A DNA stretch of 64,000 nt from Streptomyces spinosus (GTDB lineage: Bacteria; Actinomycetota; Actinomycetes; Streptomycetales; Streptomycetaceae), in NCBI RefSeq assembly GCF_020400655.1, contig NZ_JAINRC010000022.1, forward strand, positions 1 through 64,000, read 5' to 3'. The notes below the pieces were generated by a model, which saw only the letters and a list, made by a program, of their open reading frames with translations, made no database searches and was not told where the DNA came from. Position numbers and translations under genes: made by a program. Positions 1 to 8,323 of the stretch are shown here, piece by piece (the stretch's first letter is position 1; each line of letters starts with the position of its first letter).

Positions 1-123
1 ACCACCCCCTGATGCATTCCCGGCCCTCACCGGCTCCCGCGGGCCCCGATCGCCGCCCGCTCACGCGCCGCCCGCACCGCCGCCGACAGGCCTCCGGCGC
101 CGGGCGGCGGCGGGCGAGGGCGC

Positions 124-1620
124 TCAGAACCGCGCGGGCAGGGCGTCCAGGGCCTTGGCCGTCTCACCGGCGAAGTCGGCGGTGGCGGGGGGCCGTTCGG
201 TCGCCCACCACACGTGCCCGTCGGGCCGCAGCAGTGCCGCGGTCACGCCGGCCCAGTGGTCCCCGCCGGTGGTGGACAGCCGGCTGCGGTGCACCGTGAC
301 GCCGGCCGTCGCCGCCCGCTCGGCCACCTCGCCGGGGACCGGGGCGTCACCCATGGTCAGCAGCACCGGACGGCCGTCGTGCAGCAGTGCAAGGACGCCC
401 AGGCCCTCGGGGTCGTAGGCCCGCACGCCGGTGAGGGGGTGGGCGTCCGCGTCGGCCGGCGGGTAGGCCGTGTCGAGTCCCGACAGCTTGCCGGCCAGCA
501 TCCTGGAGAAGTGCGGATCGCCGGCGATCGCGTCGCTCAGCAGGGACCGCAGCGCGGTGACGTCCGGGGTGAGACCCGTGATCAGCGCGCTCTGCGCCAG
601 CGTGTGCTCCGCCAGCTCCTCGCCCACGGCGTGCCGTTCCGAGTGGTAGGTGCCGAGCAACTCCGAGCCGGCCCTGCCCTGTGCGACGGCGGCCAGTTTC
701 CAGCCGAGGTTCATGGCGTCCTGGAGCCCGACGTTGAGACCGACCCCGCCCGCGGGGAAGTGGCTGTGCGCGGCGTCCCCGGCCAGCAGCACCCGGCCGG
801 CGCGGTAGGACGCGGCCAGGCGCGTGGCGTTGCCGAACCGGGTCAGCCAGGACGGGTCGCGCATGCCGAAGTCGGTGCCGGCGATGCGCCGTGCGGCGTC
901 CCGGAGTTCGTCCAGCGTGAGCGGATCGCGGCGCTGGTTGAGCGGGTCGTACCCGGTGACGCGGTACCTGCCGTCGGGCAGCGGCACCACCAGGAGGCGG
1001 CCGGCCTCGTTCAGCGCCTGGAACCCGGCCGGCGGCGGACTGTCCAGCACGACCTCGCCGAGGTACGCGTACGCGGAGGTCTCCGTCCCGGGGAAGTCGA
1101 CGCCCGCCTGCCGGCGCACGGTGCTGCGGGTGCCGTCGGCGCCGACGACGTACTCGGCGACGACCTCGTAGGTGCCGGCGGGGCCCCGGACCTGGAGGGT
1201 GACGGCCGTGTCGTCCTGGGTCAGGGAGACCACCTCGTGACCCCGCCGGACCTCCGCGCCCGTCTCCACCGCGTACCGCTCCAGCAGTTCCTCGGTGGCC
1301 GACTGCGGGAAGGCCAGCATGAAGGGGAAGGGTGTGGGCAGCGCCCGGAAGTCCAGACGGTTCTCCAGCATGCCGAAGTGCCAGTTCGGCATGGGCCGGC
1401 CGCCGGCCAGGAACGCCTCGTGACGCCCGCGCATGGCCAGCACCTCGATCGTGCGGGGGTGCACACCCAGGGCCCTGGAATGCGGGCTGCGCTGCCCCGC
1501 CCGCTCCAGCACGAGGGGCCGTACGCCCGCGAGGGCCAGCTCGTGAGCGGTCCACAGGCCGACGGGGCCGCCGCCGACGACGACCACCTGGTGACGCGCG
1601 GGCTCCCTGTCTTCGGACAT
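124..1620 (-). CDS. FAD-dependent aromatic monooxygenase
   Basis: This 498-aa protein is a class A flavoprotein monooxygenase of the PheA/TfdB type, which hydroxylates aromatic or polyketide-like substrates with NAD(P)H and O2 in the cytoplasm. The FAD-binding GGGPVG lies at residues 16-21, the DG motif at 162-163 and the GDAAHSHFPAGGVGLN segment from 281. The length is normal for a form without the long thioredoxin-like C-terminal extension. The ATG is preceded by CAGGAG. Two TetR-like operator palindromes lie 40-105 bp upstream, so induction by a small aromatic ligand is likely. The actual substrate cannot be told from sequence. Confidence 0.93.
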   Translation of the reverse strand: MSEDREPARHQVVVVGGGPVGLWTAHELALAGVRPLVLERAGQRSPHSRALGVHPRTIEVLAMRGRHEAFLAGGRPMPNWHFGMLENRLDFRALPTPFPFMLAFPQSATEELLERYAVETGAEVRRGHEVVSLTQDDTAVTLQVRGPAGTYEVVAEYVVGADGTRSTVRRQAGVDFPGTETSAYAYLGEVVLDSPPPAGFQALNEAGRLLVVPLPDGRYRVTGYDPLNQRRDPLTLDELRDAARRIAGTDFGMRDPSWLTRFGNATRLAASYRAGRVLLAGDAAHSHFPAGGVGLNVGLQDAMNLGWKLAAVAQGRAGSELLGTYHSERHAVGEELAEHTLAQSALITGLTPDVTALRSLLSDAIAGDPHFSRMLAGKLSGLDTAYPPADADAHPLTGVRAYDPEGLGVLALLHDGRPVLLTMGDAPVPGEVAERAATAGVTVHRSRLSTTGGDHWAGVTAALLRPDGHVWWATERPPATADFAGETAKALDALPARF

Positions 1621-1660
1621 GCCGTCTCAGCTCCTGACGAGTCGATGCGCCGTCGGGGTC

Positions 1661-1682
1661 TTAGTGACCAGACGGTCATTAA
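1661..1682. promoter_or_regulatory. TetR-type operator, site 1
   Basis: The sequence is a near-perfect palindrome: TTAGTGACC, four bases, then GGTCATTAA, with arms matching at 8 of 9 positions. It sits 41 bp upstream of the FAD monooxygenase start. Its architecture repeats at site 2, which makes chance unlikely. The cognate regulator is not adjacent in this window. Confidence 0.75.
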
Positions 1683-1704
1683 GGAGCGTACGACGTGGGC
1701 GCGC

Positions 1705-1724
1705 TAATGGCCAGTTGGTCATTA
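1705..1724. promoter_or_regulatory. TetR-type operator, site 2
   Basis: TAATGGCC, four bases, then GGTCATTA gives arms matching at 7 of 8 positions. This is the same TAATGACC-N4-GGTCATTA design as site 1. The centres are 43 bp apart, close to four helical turns, which would place two dimers on one DNA face. Confidence 0.75.
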
Positions 1725-1800
1725 CGGGCGTCCGCACACTCCGCGTGAGGGGGACGCCCGCGACCTCAGGGCGTGGTGCGCCAGGAGCGGTTCCGTGGGC

Positions 1801-2652
1801 TCACTCGGTCCAGCGCCCCACCGCGGTCAGCCACACGATGGCCGGGTTCAGCCAGGCCGGGAACCTGTGGGTCATCTCCTCGAAGTACTCGGTCCGGCCG
1901 GTGGCACCGGCGAAGACCTCCGCGGCCGCGCGCAGGTAGTCGCGGGTTTCCTCGATGACGGACGCCGGGTCGTCGCGCTCGGGATTCTTGTGCCCGGCCA
2001 CGACGGTGGCCGGGTTGAGGGCGGCCACGGCGTCGATCGCGCCGAGCCAGCTGTCGATGCCGTCCGCACCGGCCTCGGAGAGGTACTGGTGCACCTGGTT
2101 GTAGACGACGTCGCCACCGACGACCAGGTCCAGGGACGGCACGTGCAGGAATGTCGTGTGATCGGTGTCGGTGTGCCCGGCGGCATGCGGCACGAGCGGC
2201 TGCCCGTCCACCTCGAGGCCGCCTTCCGGGACGGCCTCGGCGATGACCGGGGTGTCGCCGATCAGGCCGGGGAACGCCGCTCCCCAGAACGGGTTCGGCC
2301 GGCCGCCGGGGGTGGTGCGCTCCATCTCCGCGACCGTCTCGGCCGTGGCCCACACCTTCAGGTCCGGGAACCGCTCGCGCACGGGCGCCGTCGCGTACCA
2401 GTGGTCGCCGTGCGCGTGCGTGACGTAGACGCCGGTGATCGTACGCCCGAAGCCGGCGGCCCAGTCGGCGACGGCGAGCCCCTGCTCCGTGGTCAGTCCC
2501 GGGTCGACCAGCACGGCCTCGCGGGGGCCGTAGACGAGAGTCGTGGTCAGCGGGGACCACAGCAGCGGGCCACCGTCCGGCCGGGGCGGCAGGGCGCCCG
2601 GCGCCAGCGGCTGCATCGGACTGACGTGTACGGCATGGGCCAAGGACGTCAT
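1801..2652 (-). CDS. Metallo-beta-lactamase-fold hydrolase
   Basis: This 283-aa MBL-fold protein carries the zinc-ligand signature THAHGDH at residues 78-84, with further ligand candidates in the AAGHTDTD and GGDVVYN segments. The family hydrolyses varied esters, thioesters and lactones, and the substrate is unknown. I chose the ATG at 2652 because AGGAA precedes it; an upstream ATG at 2676 is also in frame. It is codirectional with the FAD monooxygenase 180 bp downstream. The tandem hairpin repeat at 2683-2758 lies just in front of it. Confidence 0.9.
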   Translation of the reverse strand: MTSLAHAVHVSPMQPLAPGALPPRPDGGPLLWSPLTTTLVYGPREAVLVDPGLTTEQGLAVADWAAGFGRTITGVYVTHAHGDHWYATAPVRERFPDLKVWATAETVAEMERTTPGGRPNPFWGAAFPGLIGDTPVIAEAVPEGGLEVDGQPLVPHAAGHTDTDHTTFLHVPSLDLVVGGDVVYNQVHQYLSEAGADGIDSWLGAIDAVAALNPATVVAGHKNPERDDPASVIEETRDYLRAAAEVFAGATGRTEYFEEMTHRFPAWLNPAIVWLTAVGRWTE

Positions 2653-2682
2653 CGTGGTTCCTCTCATATGTGTCACGGGGGA

Positions 2683-2758
2683 GGGGAACGGGTCCTACCG
2701 CGTTCCCCTCCGTGCAGGTCGGGGAACGGGCGCTACCGCGTTTCCCTCCGTGCGGGTC
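2683..2758. repeat. Tandem 38-bp hairpin repeat
   Basis: Two head-to-tail 38-bp units (2683-2720 and 2721-2758) match at 34 of 38 positions. Each unit folds on itself: in unit 1 GGGGAACG pairs with CGTTCCCC, with a GGT/ACC inner helix. The pair lies in the leader or promoter of the MBL-fold gene. The rest of the 318-bp gap (2653-2970) holds only a short ATCAA-AC-TTGAT dyad near 2915. Confidence 0.8.
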
Positions 2759-2970
2759 GTCCACGACCCGCCGCCGCTCATCCTGCTGCCGCCGGGTGTG
2801 CGCGCGGCCGCCCAGGAAGAGGAACGAGCCGTTGGGGCAGCCCTTCTGCCTCAACACACGCGTCCGTCACGCCCGTCGGCCGACTCATCCGTCCGATCAG
2901 TTAGTTGGAATATCAAACTTGATGGATCCGTTGGCCTGACCAGCGACTCAGGGGTGGGAGGACACCGATC

Positions 2971-3426
2971 GTGAACACAACACTCAGTCCTGACCGGGAA
3001 GGCGTGCCGGTGGAGGTGCGGTCCCCGGCGGGCGCCTGCCGGGTGATCAGCCTCGCCGGGTCCGGCCGGGCGGAGCAGCGGGCCCGGGAAGCGGTGCGGA
3101 ACACCTGCGCGGAGTCGCTCGGGGCGAGGCTGCCGGACGCGCTCCTCGTCGTCACCGAGCTGGTGGCGAACGCGGTCTCCCACACGGCCGGTGTCCGGGG
3201 CCTGCTGCTCCAGCACGACCGGAACACCATGTCGCTGACGGTCTTCGACCGGGGCGGGACGGCGGACTGGCCGCGTGCGACGCAGGCGGACCCCCTGGCC
3301 GAGTCCGGCCGGGGCCTGCACCTCGTCACCGCCCTCGCCGACTCCTGGCACGCCCGGCCGACACTCGAGGGCAAGGCGGTCACCGCCGTCTTCCGCACCG
3401 GCAGCACGGAGCCGGAGTCGCACTGA
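2971..3426 (+). CDS. Anti-sigma type ATP-binding protein (RsbW-like)
   Basis: This 151-aa protein is a stand-alone HATPase_c_2 domain of the kind that phosphorylates STAS anti-sigma antagonists or binds sigma factors. The N-box ELVANAVSHT lies at 63-72, followed by a DRGG motif and an ESGRGLHLV glycine-rich box near 112-120. The start is GTG. No partner sigma factor or antagonist is adjacent, so its target is unknown. Streptomyces encode dozens of such orphan kinases. Confidence 0.88.
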   Translation: MNTTLSPDREGVPVEVRSPAGACRVISLAGSGRAEQRAREAVRNTCAESLGARLPDALLVVTELVANAVSHTAGVRGLLLQHDRNTMSLTVFDRGGTADWPRATQADPLAESGRGLHLVTALADSWHARPTLEGKAVTAVFRTGSTEPESH

Positions 3427-3540
3427 CCGCCGGCCCCGCACGGCGGCGGCCCGACACCTCGGGTCAGCGGGTGCGGAGCGGTTCCGTCGCCGGCAGTTGA
3501 CTGACTCGTCCGCGACGCCCCCGTGGCCGGTGCGGTCGCG

Positions 3541-3580
3541 CGGTCCGGGCGGCGCCGCTCACGGCGCCGCCACCGGACCG
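3541..3580. terminator. Bidirectional hairpin terminator
   Basis: CGGTCCGG pairs with CCGGACCG and, inside it, GGCGCCG pairs with CGGCGCC around a CTCA loop. The hairpin lies between the convergent ends of the ATP-binding protein and the ABM gene. No U-tract follows, as is usual for GC-rich actinobacterial terminators. Confidence 0.75.
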
Positions 3581-3590
3581 GACGTACCGG

Positions 3591-3902
3591 CTACACCGCC
3601 AGTTCGGTCAGCCGCTCGATCTGGATGCCGCCCACCGTCAGCGTCTCCGCGAGCTCCGCGAACCGCCGCAGGTGGTCGCTGGCCGCGTGGGCGCGCAGGT
3701 GCTCCTCGCTCTGCCACACCTCGTGCATCACCAGCAGTCCGGGGTCGTCCAGGCCCTGGTGCGGCACGTAGGTGAGGCACCCGTCCTCCTGCCGGGTGGC
3801 GGCCACCAGGGCGGGCAGAGCGTCCCGCAGTTCCTGCTCCTTGCCGGGACGAGCCTGCATGCGCGCGACGAGGACGACGGGGGCGGTCTCGGGGTGGGTC
3901 AT
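3591..3902 (-). CDS. ABM-domain monooxygenase
   Basis: This 103-aa protein is an antibiotic-biosynthesis-monooxygenase (ABM) ferredoxin-like domain, related to YgiN and ActVA-Orf6 type proteins that oxidise quinol-like compounds without cofactors. It shows the typical layout VLVARMQARPGKEQELRDAL, then the EVW core with the following helix. The ATG at 3902 has GGAG at good spacing, which excludes the longer upstream reading frame. It lies downstream of an MDR oxidoreductase on the same strand, fitting a quinone-handling unit. Confidence 0.9.
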   Translation of the reverse strand: MTHPETAPVVLVARMQARPGKEQELRDALPALVAATRQEDGCLTYVPHQGLDDPGLLVMHEVWQSEEHLRAHAASDHLRRFAELAETLTVGGIQIERLTELAV

Positions 3903-4132
3903 GGGATTCTCCGTAAGTCGTCGGGTGGCCCTGGAGGGGCCGGAGGGGCGGCCGCGGACGCCCGCATGGGCCGCCGCACGGCCGGCCGCGGTCGGGAACA
4001 ACTGTCGTCACCGTGGACCGGCCGGGCCGGTGTTCGCCGTGGCCGCTGCCCGTTGACGCACGTCATCGGCGCCCGCGGGCAGTGTCGCGGCTCCCGCGCG
4101 GCGGGCGGCCGGTGGCGGGTGCGGGAGGCGGC

Positions 4133-5158
4133 TCAGAAGCCGGTGAGGGTGATCTTGCCGATGGCGGTGCCGGACTCCATGACGCGGTGCGCCTCGCGGA
4201 GGTTCGCCGCGTCGATCCTGCCGAGGTCCTTCACGGCGGTGGTGGTGAGGACGCCCGCGTCCACCAGGCGGGCGATCTGGGTCAGGATGTGCCGCTGCCG
4301 GTCCATGTCGGGGGTCCGGAACAGGGAGCGGGTGAACATGAACTCCCAGTGGTAGGAGATGCTCTTGGCCTTCAGCACTCCGATGGGCAGGGAGTCGAAG
4401 TCGTCGATGGCGACGATCCTGCCGAAGGGCCGCAGCGCCTCGGCGTAGGCGCCGAGGTTGCCGTCGGTGTGGGCGGTGCTGAACACGTGTGTCAGGCCGT
4501 CCGGGGCCACCCTGGCGATCTGGGGGACGAGGGGCTCGCGGTGGTCGACGACGTGCCGCACACCCATGCGGGTGGCGAACTCGACGGTCTCCGGCCGGGA
4601 GGCGGTGCCGATGACGGTCAGGCTGGTCAGGGCGCGGGCCAGCTGGGCCGTGATGGAACCGACGCCCCCGGCCGCGGCGGTGATCAGCAGGGCGCCGTCC
4701 TGGTTCAGTCCGCCGTTCTCCAGGCCGAGGTGCTCGAAGAGGCCCTCCCAGGCGGTCAGCGAGGTCAGCGGCAGCGCCGCGGCTTGCGTGAACGACAACG
4801 TGGCGGGCTTGAGGGCCACGATGCGCTCGTCGACCGTGTGGTACTCGGCGTTCGCGCCGGCCCGGTCCAGGGCGCCCGCGTAGTACACCTCGTCGCCCGC
4901 CTTGAACGCCTCGACCTTCTCGCCGACCGCGACGACCGTGCCCGCGGCGTCCCAGCCGAGCACCTTGATCTCGCCGCCCGGGTCGTTGCTCTGCCGGATC
5001 TTGTAGTCGACGGGGTTGACCGCGACGGCCTCGACCTTCACCAGCAGGTCGTGCGGGCCGGGCTCGGGGACGGGCAGTTCCACGTCGACCAGGCTCTGCG
5101 GGTCGCCGACGGGGAGGCTCTTGCGGTAACCGACGGCCCGCATGGTGGTCTTGTTCAT
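4133..5158 (-). CDS. MDR family quinone oxidoreductase, paralogue A
   Basis: This 341-aa zinc-independent medium-chain dehydrogenase resembles the ZADH/QOR group that reduces quinones or enals with NADPH. The N-terminal GroES-like half ends near PATLSFTQAAALPLTSLTAWE. A Rossmann half follows with AAAGGVG near residue 160, and the C-terminus is GKITLTGF. It is strikingly similar along its whole length to the protein at 17288-18319. The start at 5158 gives MNKTTMRAVGYRK; MRAVGYRK 15 bp later is also possible. It follows the OpuAC-like gene by 82 bp. Confidence 0.92.
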   Translation of the reverse strand: MNKTTMRAVGYRKSLPVGDPQSLVDVELPVPEPGPHDLLVKVEAVAVNPVDYKIRQSNDPGGEIKVLGWDAAGTVVAVGEKVEAFKAGDEVYYAGALDRAGANAEYHTVDERIVALKPATLSFTQAAALPLTSLTAWEGLFEHLGLENGGLNQDGALLITAAAGGVGSITAQLARALTSLTVIGTASRPETVEFATRMGVRHVVDHREPLVPQIARVAPDGLTHVFSTAHTDGNLGAYAEALRPFGRIVAIDDFDSLPIGVLKAKSISYHWEFMFTRSLFRTPDMDRQRHILTQIARLVDAGVLTTTAVKDLGRIDAANLREAHRVMESGTAIGKITLTGF

Positions 5159-5240
5159 GAGTAGATCTTCGCTTTCCGAGTGCTGCTCGAAGGGTGAGGT
5201 GGTCGTGTCCGGGCGCGCCGCCGCGTCCACGCGGGGCGGG

Positions 5241-6044
5241 TCACGGTGTCAGGGCGTGGCCGTGGTCCGCGAGGTAGCGGTCGGCGGCCCGCAACGGGGT
5301 GAGGCCGTCCACGTTGATCAGGGCGTCGATCTCCTCGACACCGTCATTGCCCAGGTGCAGGCTGTCCAGCCGGGCGACCGCGCCGGGGTGCAGGTGGTCC
5401 AGCGCGCCGAGCCGGATGACCGCACTGGCGTCGTCCACGGTGCCCAGCAGGCCCTTGGGCTCCCGAAGGGGACGCAGGCCGTGGAGGCGGTTGAGGTACT
5501 GCGGGCGCCACAGCGGGACGACGAACCACTCCCGTGCGGCGACACCGCGCTCCACCCGGGAGAGGAAGCCGGACTCGGTGCCGGGAGTGAAGGAGTAGCC
5601 GAGCCCGGCCAGACCGTACTCGTCCACCATCCGGGCGGAGAAGCGGCTGATGCCCGCGCCCGGGTTGATGCCGTCGATGGTCTTCGTCATCCGCCCGGCC
5701 ACCTCCGGCCGCGTCAGGTCGGCGACCTCCCGCACCGCGTCCTCGGGCACGTAGGGCGGCACCGCCCACACGCAGTAGGGCCGGTAGTGCGGCGTCAGCA
5801 CGCGGACCCGGTCGCGGTAGCGGGAGAGGTACGTGTCGTGGCTGGAGGGCAGCCACGCGGAGACCAGGACGTCGACACCGCCCTCCTCCTGGAGCCGGAA
5901 CAACTGCTCGTGCGGTGCCTCCACGCTGTTCACCCGGTGTCCGTGGGCCTCCAGGACGCGGCGCGTGACCGCGGCGGCGGCACGGTGGAACGACAGGGCG
6001 ATGTTGCCCACGGTGATGGTCGGCTCCGAGCGGGAGGGTGACAT
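5241..6044 (-). CDS. OpuAC-like ligand-binding protein without signal peptide
   Basis: This 267-aa protein has the fold signature of glycine-betaine/choline ABC-transporter binding proteins (OpuAC), for example in VDVLVSAWLPSSHDTYL and PGTESGFLSRVERG. It has no signal peptide, no lipobox, and no transporter permease or ATPase beside it. The ATG at 6044 has AAGGAG six bases upstream, so the short N-terminus looks real. It is divergent from a LysR gene and leads the same-strand MDR and ABM genes. A cytoplasmic sensing or enzymatic role is possible. Confidence 0.8.
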   Translation of the reverse strand: MSPSRSEPTITVGNIALSFHRAAAAVTRRVLEAHGHRVNSVEAPHEQLFRLQEEGGVDVLVSAWLPSSHDTYLSRYRDRVRVLTPHYRPYCVWAVPPYVPEDAVREVADLTRPEVAGRMTKTIDGINPGAGISRFSARMVDEYGLAGLGYSFTPGTESGFLSRVERGVAAREWFVVPLWRPQYLNRLHGLRPLREPKGLLGTVDDASAVIRLGALDHLHPGAVARLDSLHLGNDGVEEIDALINVDGLTPLRAADRYLADHGHALTP

Positions 6045-6217
6045 GATGACTCCTTGGACATGTGCGCCTGAGCTGCGGAAACTCCGCCATGTATGACCGG
6101 GTGCGCGGAGTCCTCCGACCCCTTGGGACCGGCCGGTCCCCGGTACCCGCTCATCGTGCTCCCGCATCCGCCCATAAGTCTAAGAACTCGACCGCATTCT
6201 TTCTATAAGCTGAGCGC

Positions 6218-7144
6218 ATGCCAACGTTGCGACAGCTGGAGTACCTGGTGGCCATCGTGGACGAGGGATCGTTCACCCGCGCCGCCGAAAGCCTCAACGT
6301 CACCCAGCCCGGGCTCTCCCACCAGTTCCAGGCACTGGAACGGGAGGTCGGAGGGCCGCTGCTGGAGCGGCTGCCGCGCGGCGTGCGGCTCACCCCGGCC
6401 GGCCGGTCGATGCTGCCCCACGCCCGGGCCGCGCTGGCCGAGGCGGGCCGCGCCACCGTCTCCGCCCGCCGCGCCGCCGGCGTCTCCACCGGTGAACTGC
6501 ACCTGGCCACGCTCTACTCGGTCAGCGCGGGCGTGCTGCCCACGGTCCTGGGGCTGTGGCGCCGCGAACATCCCGGTGTGCGCATCCGGTTGTTCGAACA
6601 CCGCCGCGGCGACGAGATGGCGCAGGCCATGACCGCGGGCCAGGCCGACGTCGCCGTGGGACCGCTGCCGGAGGGCTGGGAGGGCACCGCCCGGCACATC
6701 GGCACCGAGGAGTTCCTGGTCGTCACCCGCTCCGACGACCCGGTGGCGCTCTCCGACCGCGCGCCGGACGTCCGGCTGGCCGACCTCGCCGAGCGGGAAT
6801 GGGTGCACTTCACCCCCGACAGCGGCCTGTCCGACATCCTCGAACGGGCATGCGACGCCGCCGGTTTCCGGCCCCGGGTCGCGGTGCGCACCGAACAGGC
6901 CGCGTCGGCCATCGGGTACGCGGCGGCCGGGCTCGGGCCCACACTCGTGCCCGCCAACACCATCCCGCCGCACTTCGCCGGCGCGTTCCTGCGCCCCGAC
7001 CCGCCCCTGCGCCGGCAACTGACCGGTTACACCCGCACCAGCCCGGACCCGGTGACCTCGTCCTTCCTGGAGACCCTCGGGGAACACGCGCCGCTGATGC
7101 CCGCGCACGTCGCCAGGCGCCTGCGCAAGGGCGGAAGCCGGTAG
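6218..7144 (+). CDS. LysR family transcriptional regulator
   Basis: This 308-aa protein has the N-terminal LysR winged helix (LRQLEYLVAIVDEGSFTRAA through the PGLSHQFQALE recognition region), followed by a periplasmic-binding-like effector domain, and is full length. It is divergent from the OpuAC-like gene across 173 bp. That gap contains ATAAG half sites and an AAGAA-N10-TTCTT dyad (6182-6201). A T-N11-A box of the LysR kind lies at 7461-7475 in front of the SDR gene, a likely target. Confidence 0.93.
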   Translation: MPTLRQLEYLVAIVDEGSFTRAAESLNVTQPGLSHQFQALEREVGGPLLERLPRGVRLTPAGRSMLPHARAALAEAGRATVSARRAAGVSTGELHLATLYSVSAGVLPTVLGLWRREHPGVRIRLFEHRRGDEMAQAMTAGQADVAVGPLPEGWEGTARHIGTEEFLVVTRSDDPVALSDRAPDVRLADLAEREWVHFTPDSGLSDILERACDAAGFRPRVAVRTEQAASAIGYAAAGLGPTLVPANTIPPHFAGAFLRPDPPLRRQLTGYTRTSPDPVTSSFLETLGEHAPLMPAHVARRLRKGGSR

Positions 7145-7321
7145 CGCGGTCCGACGCAGGTGGTCGCCCCGCTGTCCGCCGGCCGGAACTGACGGGCCGT
7201 CAGGCGCTGCGGACCGGGTTCGTGTGTTCGGTCGGATCCGCCCCGGGCGCAGGCTGACGGCCCCGCCCGGATTTCCGGCCGTACTCGACCAGCGGGCGCA
7301 TCTGCCATGCCTCGGAGTCGT

Positions 7322-7370
7322 CCGCCCGCCGCCCGCCGCCCGCCGCCCGCCGCCCGCCGCCCGCCGCCCG
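7322..7370. repeat. Heptanucleotide microsatellite
   Basis: Seven perfect head-to-tail copies of CCGCCCG lie in the 434-bp gap between the LysR and SDR genes, followed by degenerate GCGCCTGC-type repeats to about 7420. The array is non-coding by my reading and could vary in copy number by slippage. Confidence 0.9.
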
Positions 7371-7460
7371 CGCCGGCGCCTGCACCAGTGCCTGCGCCCG
7401 CGTCTGCGCCTGCTCAAGGGGCGAAGCCGGTAGCGCGGACCGCGCGGAAGCGCGAGCTTC

Positions 7461-7475
7461 ATAAGTGCAGCTTAT
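7461..7475. promoter_or_regulatory. LysR-type T-N11-A box
   Basis: ATAAG-N5-CTTAT is a perfect dyad, extending to CATAAG/CTTATG, with the classic T-N11-A spacing. It lies 104 bp upstream of the SDR start and 316 bp after the LysR gene. ATAAG half sites also occur in the LysR promoter (6174-6178 and near 6206). Confidence 0.6.
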
Positions 7476-7578
7476 GGAGAGCGACGAAAACAGTCATTGG
7501 CCTCATCCGCCTCAGCGGGAGAAGAGTGACGCCGTGCCCCATCGGCCGCGCCACGGCGCTTCACCCAAGGAGATTCGC

Positions 7579-8301
7579 GTGACCACGCAGGAACGTACCG
7601 GACAGCGCATCGTCGTCATCGGAGCCGGCTCCGCCATCGGACGGCACCTCGCCCGCACGGCCTCGGCCGCGGGCGCCGAACTGGTCCTCGCCGGACCGGA
7701 CCTCGGCAAGCTGAAGGACACGGGCGGTGAACTGACCGGCCCCTGGCGCACCGTGGAGTTCGACATCACCGACGACGGGGCCGCCGCGCGGCTGGCGGAC
7801 CAGGTCGGCCCCTTCGACCACCTGGTGTCGACGGCGGCGGTGCCCGCCAACGGGCCGCTCGCCGAACTCGACCCGGCCGACGTCCGGCGGGCCTTCGCAG
7901 CGAAGGTGACCGGTCCGCTGTTCATCGCCAAGCACCTGGCAGGCCAGGCGCGCGAGGGCGGTTCCCTCACCTTCTTCTCCGGGGTGGCCGCCTGGCGCCC
8001 GGCCCCCGAGCGCACCGTCATGGCGACCACCAACGGCGCCCTGGCCTTCCTCGTCCAGGCCCTGGCCGTCGAGATCGCCCCGCTGCGCGTGAACGCCGTG
8101 TCCCCCGGCATCGTCGACAGCGGTGCCTGGGACAGGCTCGGCGACGCCAAGCCCGGATTCCTCCGGCAGATCGCCGACAACAACCCCGCACGGCGCGTCG
8201 GAACCGCGGACGACGTCGTCAAGGCGGTGCTCTTCGCCATGGATAATCCGTACGTCACCGGAACGGTGCTGCACGTCGACGGCGGCGCACGCCTGGCCTA
8301 G
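7579..8301 (+). CDS. Atypical SDR family oxidoreductase
   Basis: This 240-aa short-chain dehydrogenase/reductase-like protein starts at a GTG with AAGGAG six bases upstream. The nucleotide-binding GAGSAIG is at residues 15-21 and the C-terminal LRVNAVSPG is intact. Where the catalytic YxxxK should lie the sequence reads MATTN, so both Tyr and Lys are missing. The FFSG serine region is kept. It may be a non-catalytic NAD(P) sensor or use other chemistry. It is probably controlled by the upstream LysR protein and ends 22 bp from the convergent LAL gene. Confidence 0.9.
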   Translation: MTTQERTGQRIVVIGAGSAIGRHLARTASAAGAELVLAGPDLGKLKDTGGELTGPWRTVEFDITDDGAAARLADQVGPFDHLVSTAAVPANGPLAELDPADVRRAFAAKVTGPLFIAKHLAGQAREGGSLTFFSGVAAWRPAPERTVMATTNGALAFLVQALAVEIAPLRVNAVSPGIVDSGAWDRLGDAKPGFLRQIADNNPARRVGTADDVVKAVLFAMDNPYVTGTVLHVDGGARLA

Positions 8302-8323
8302 GGTCTTTCCGGACGACGCGGCG

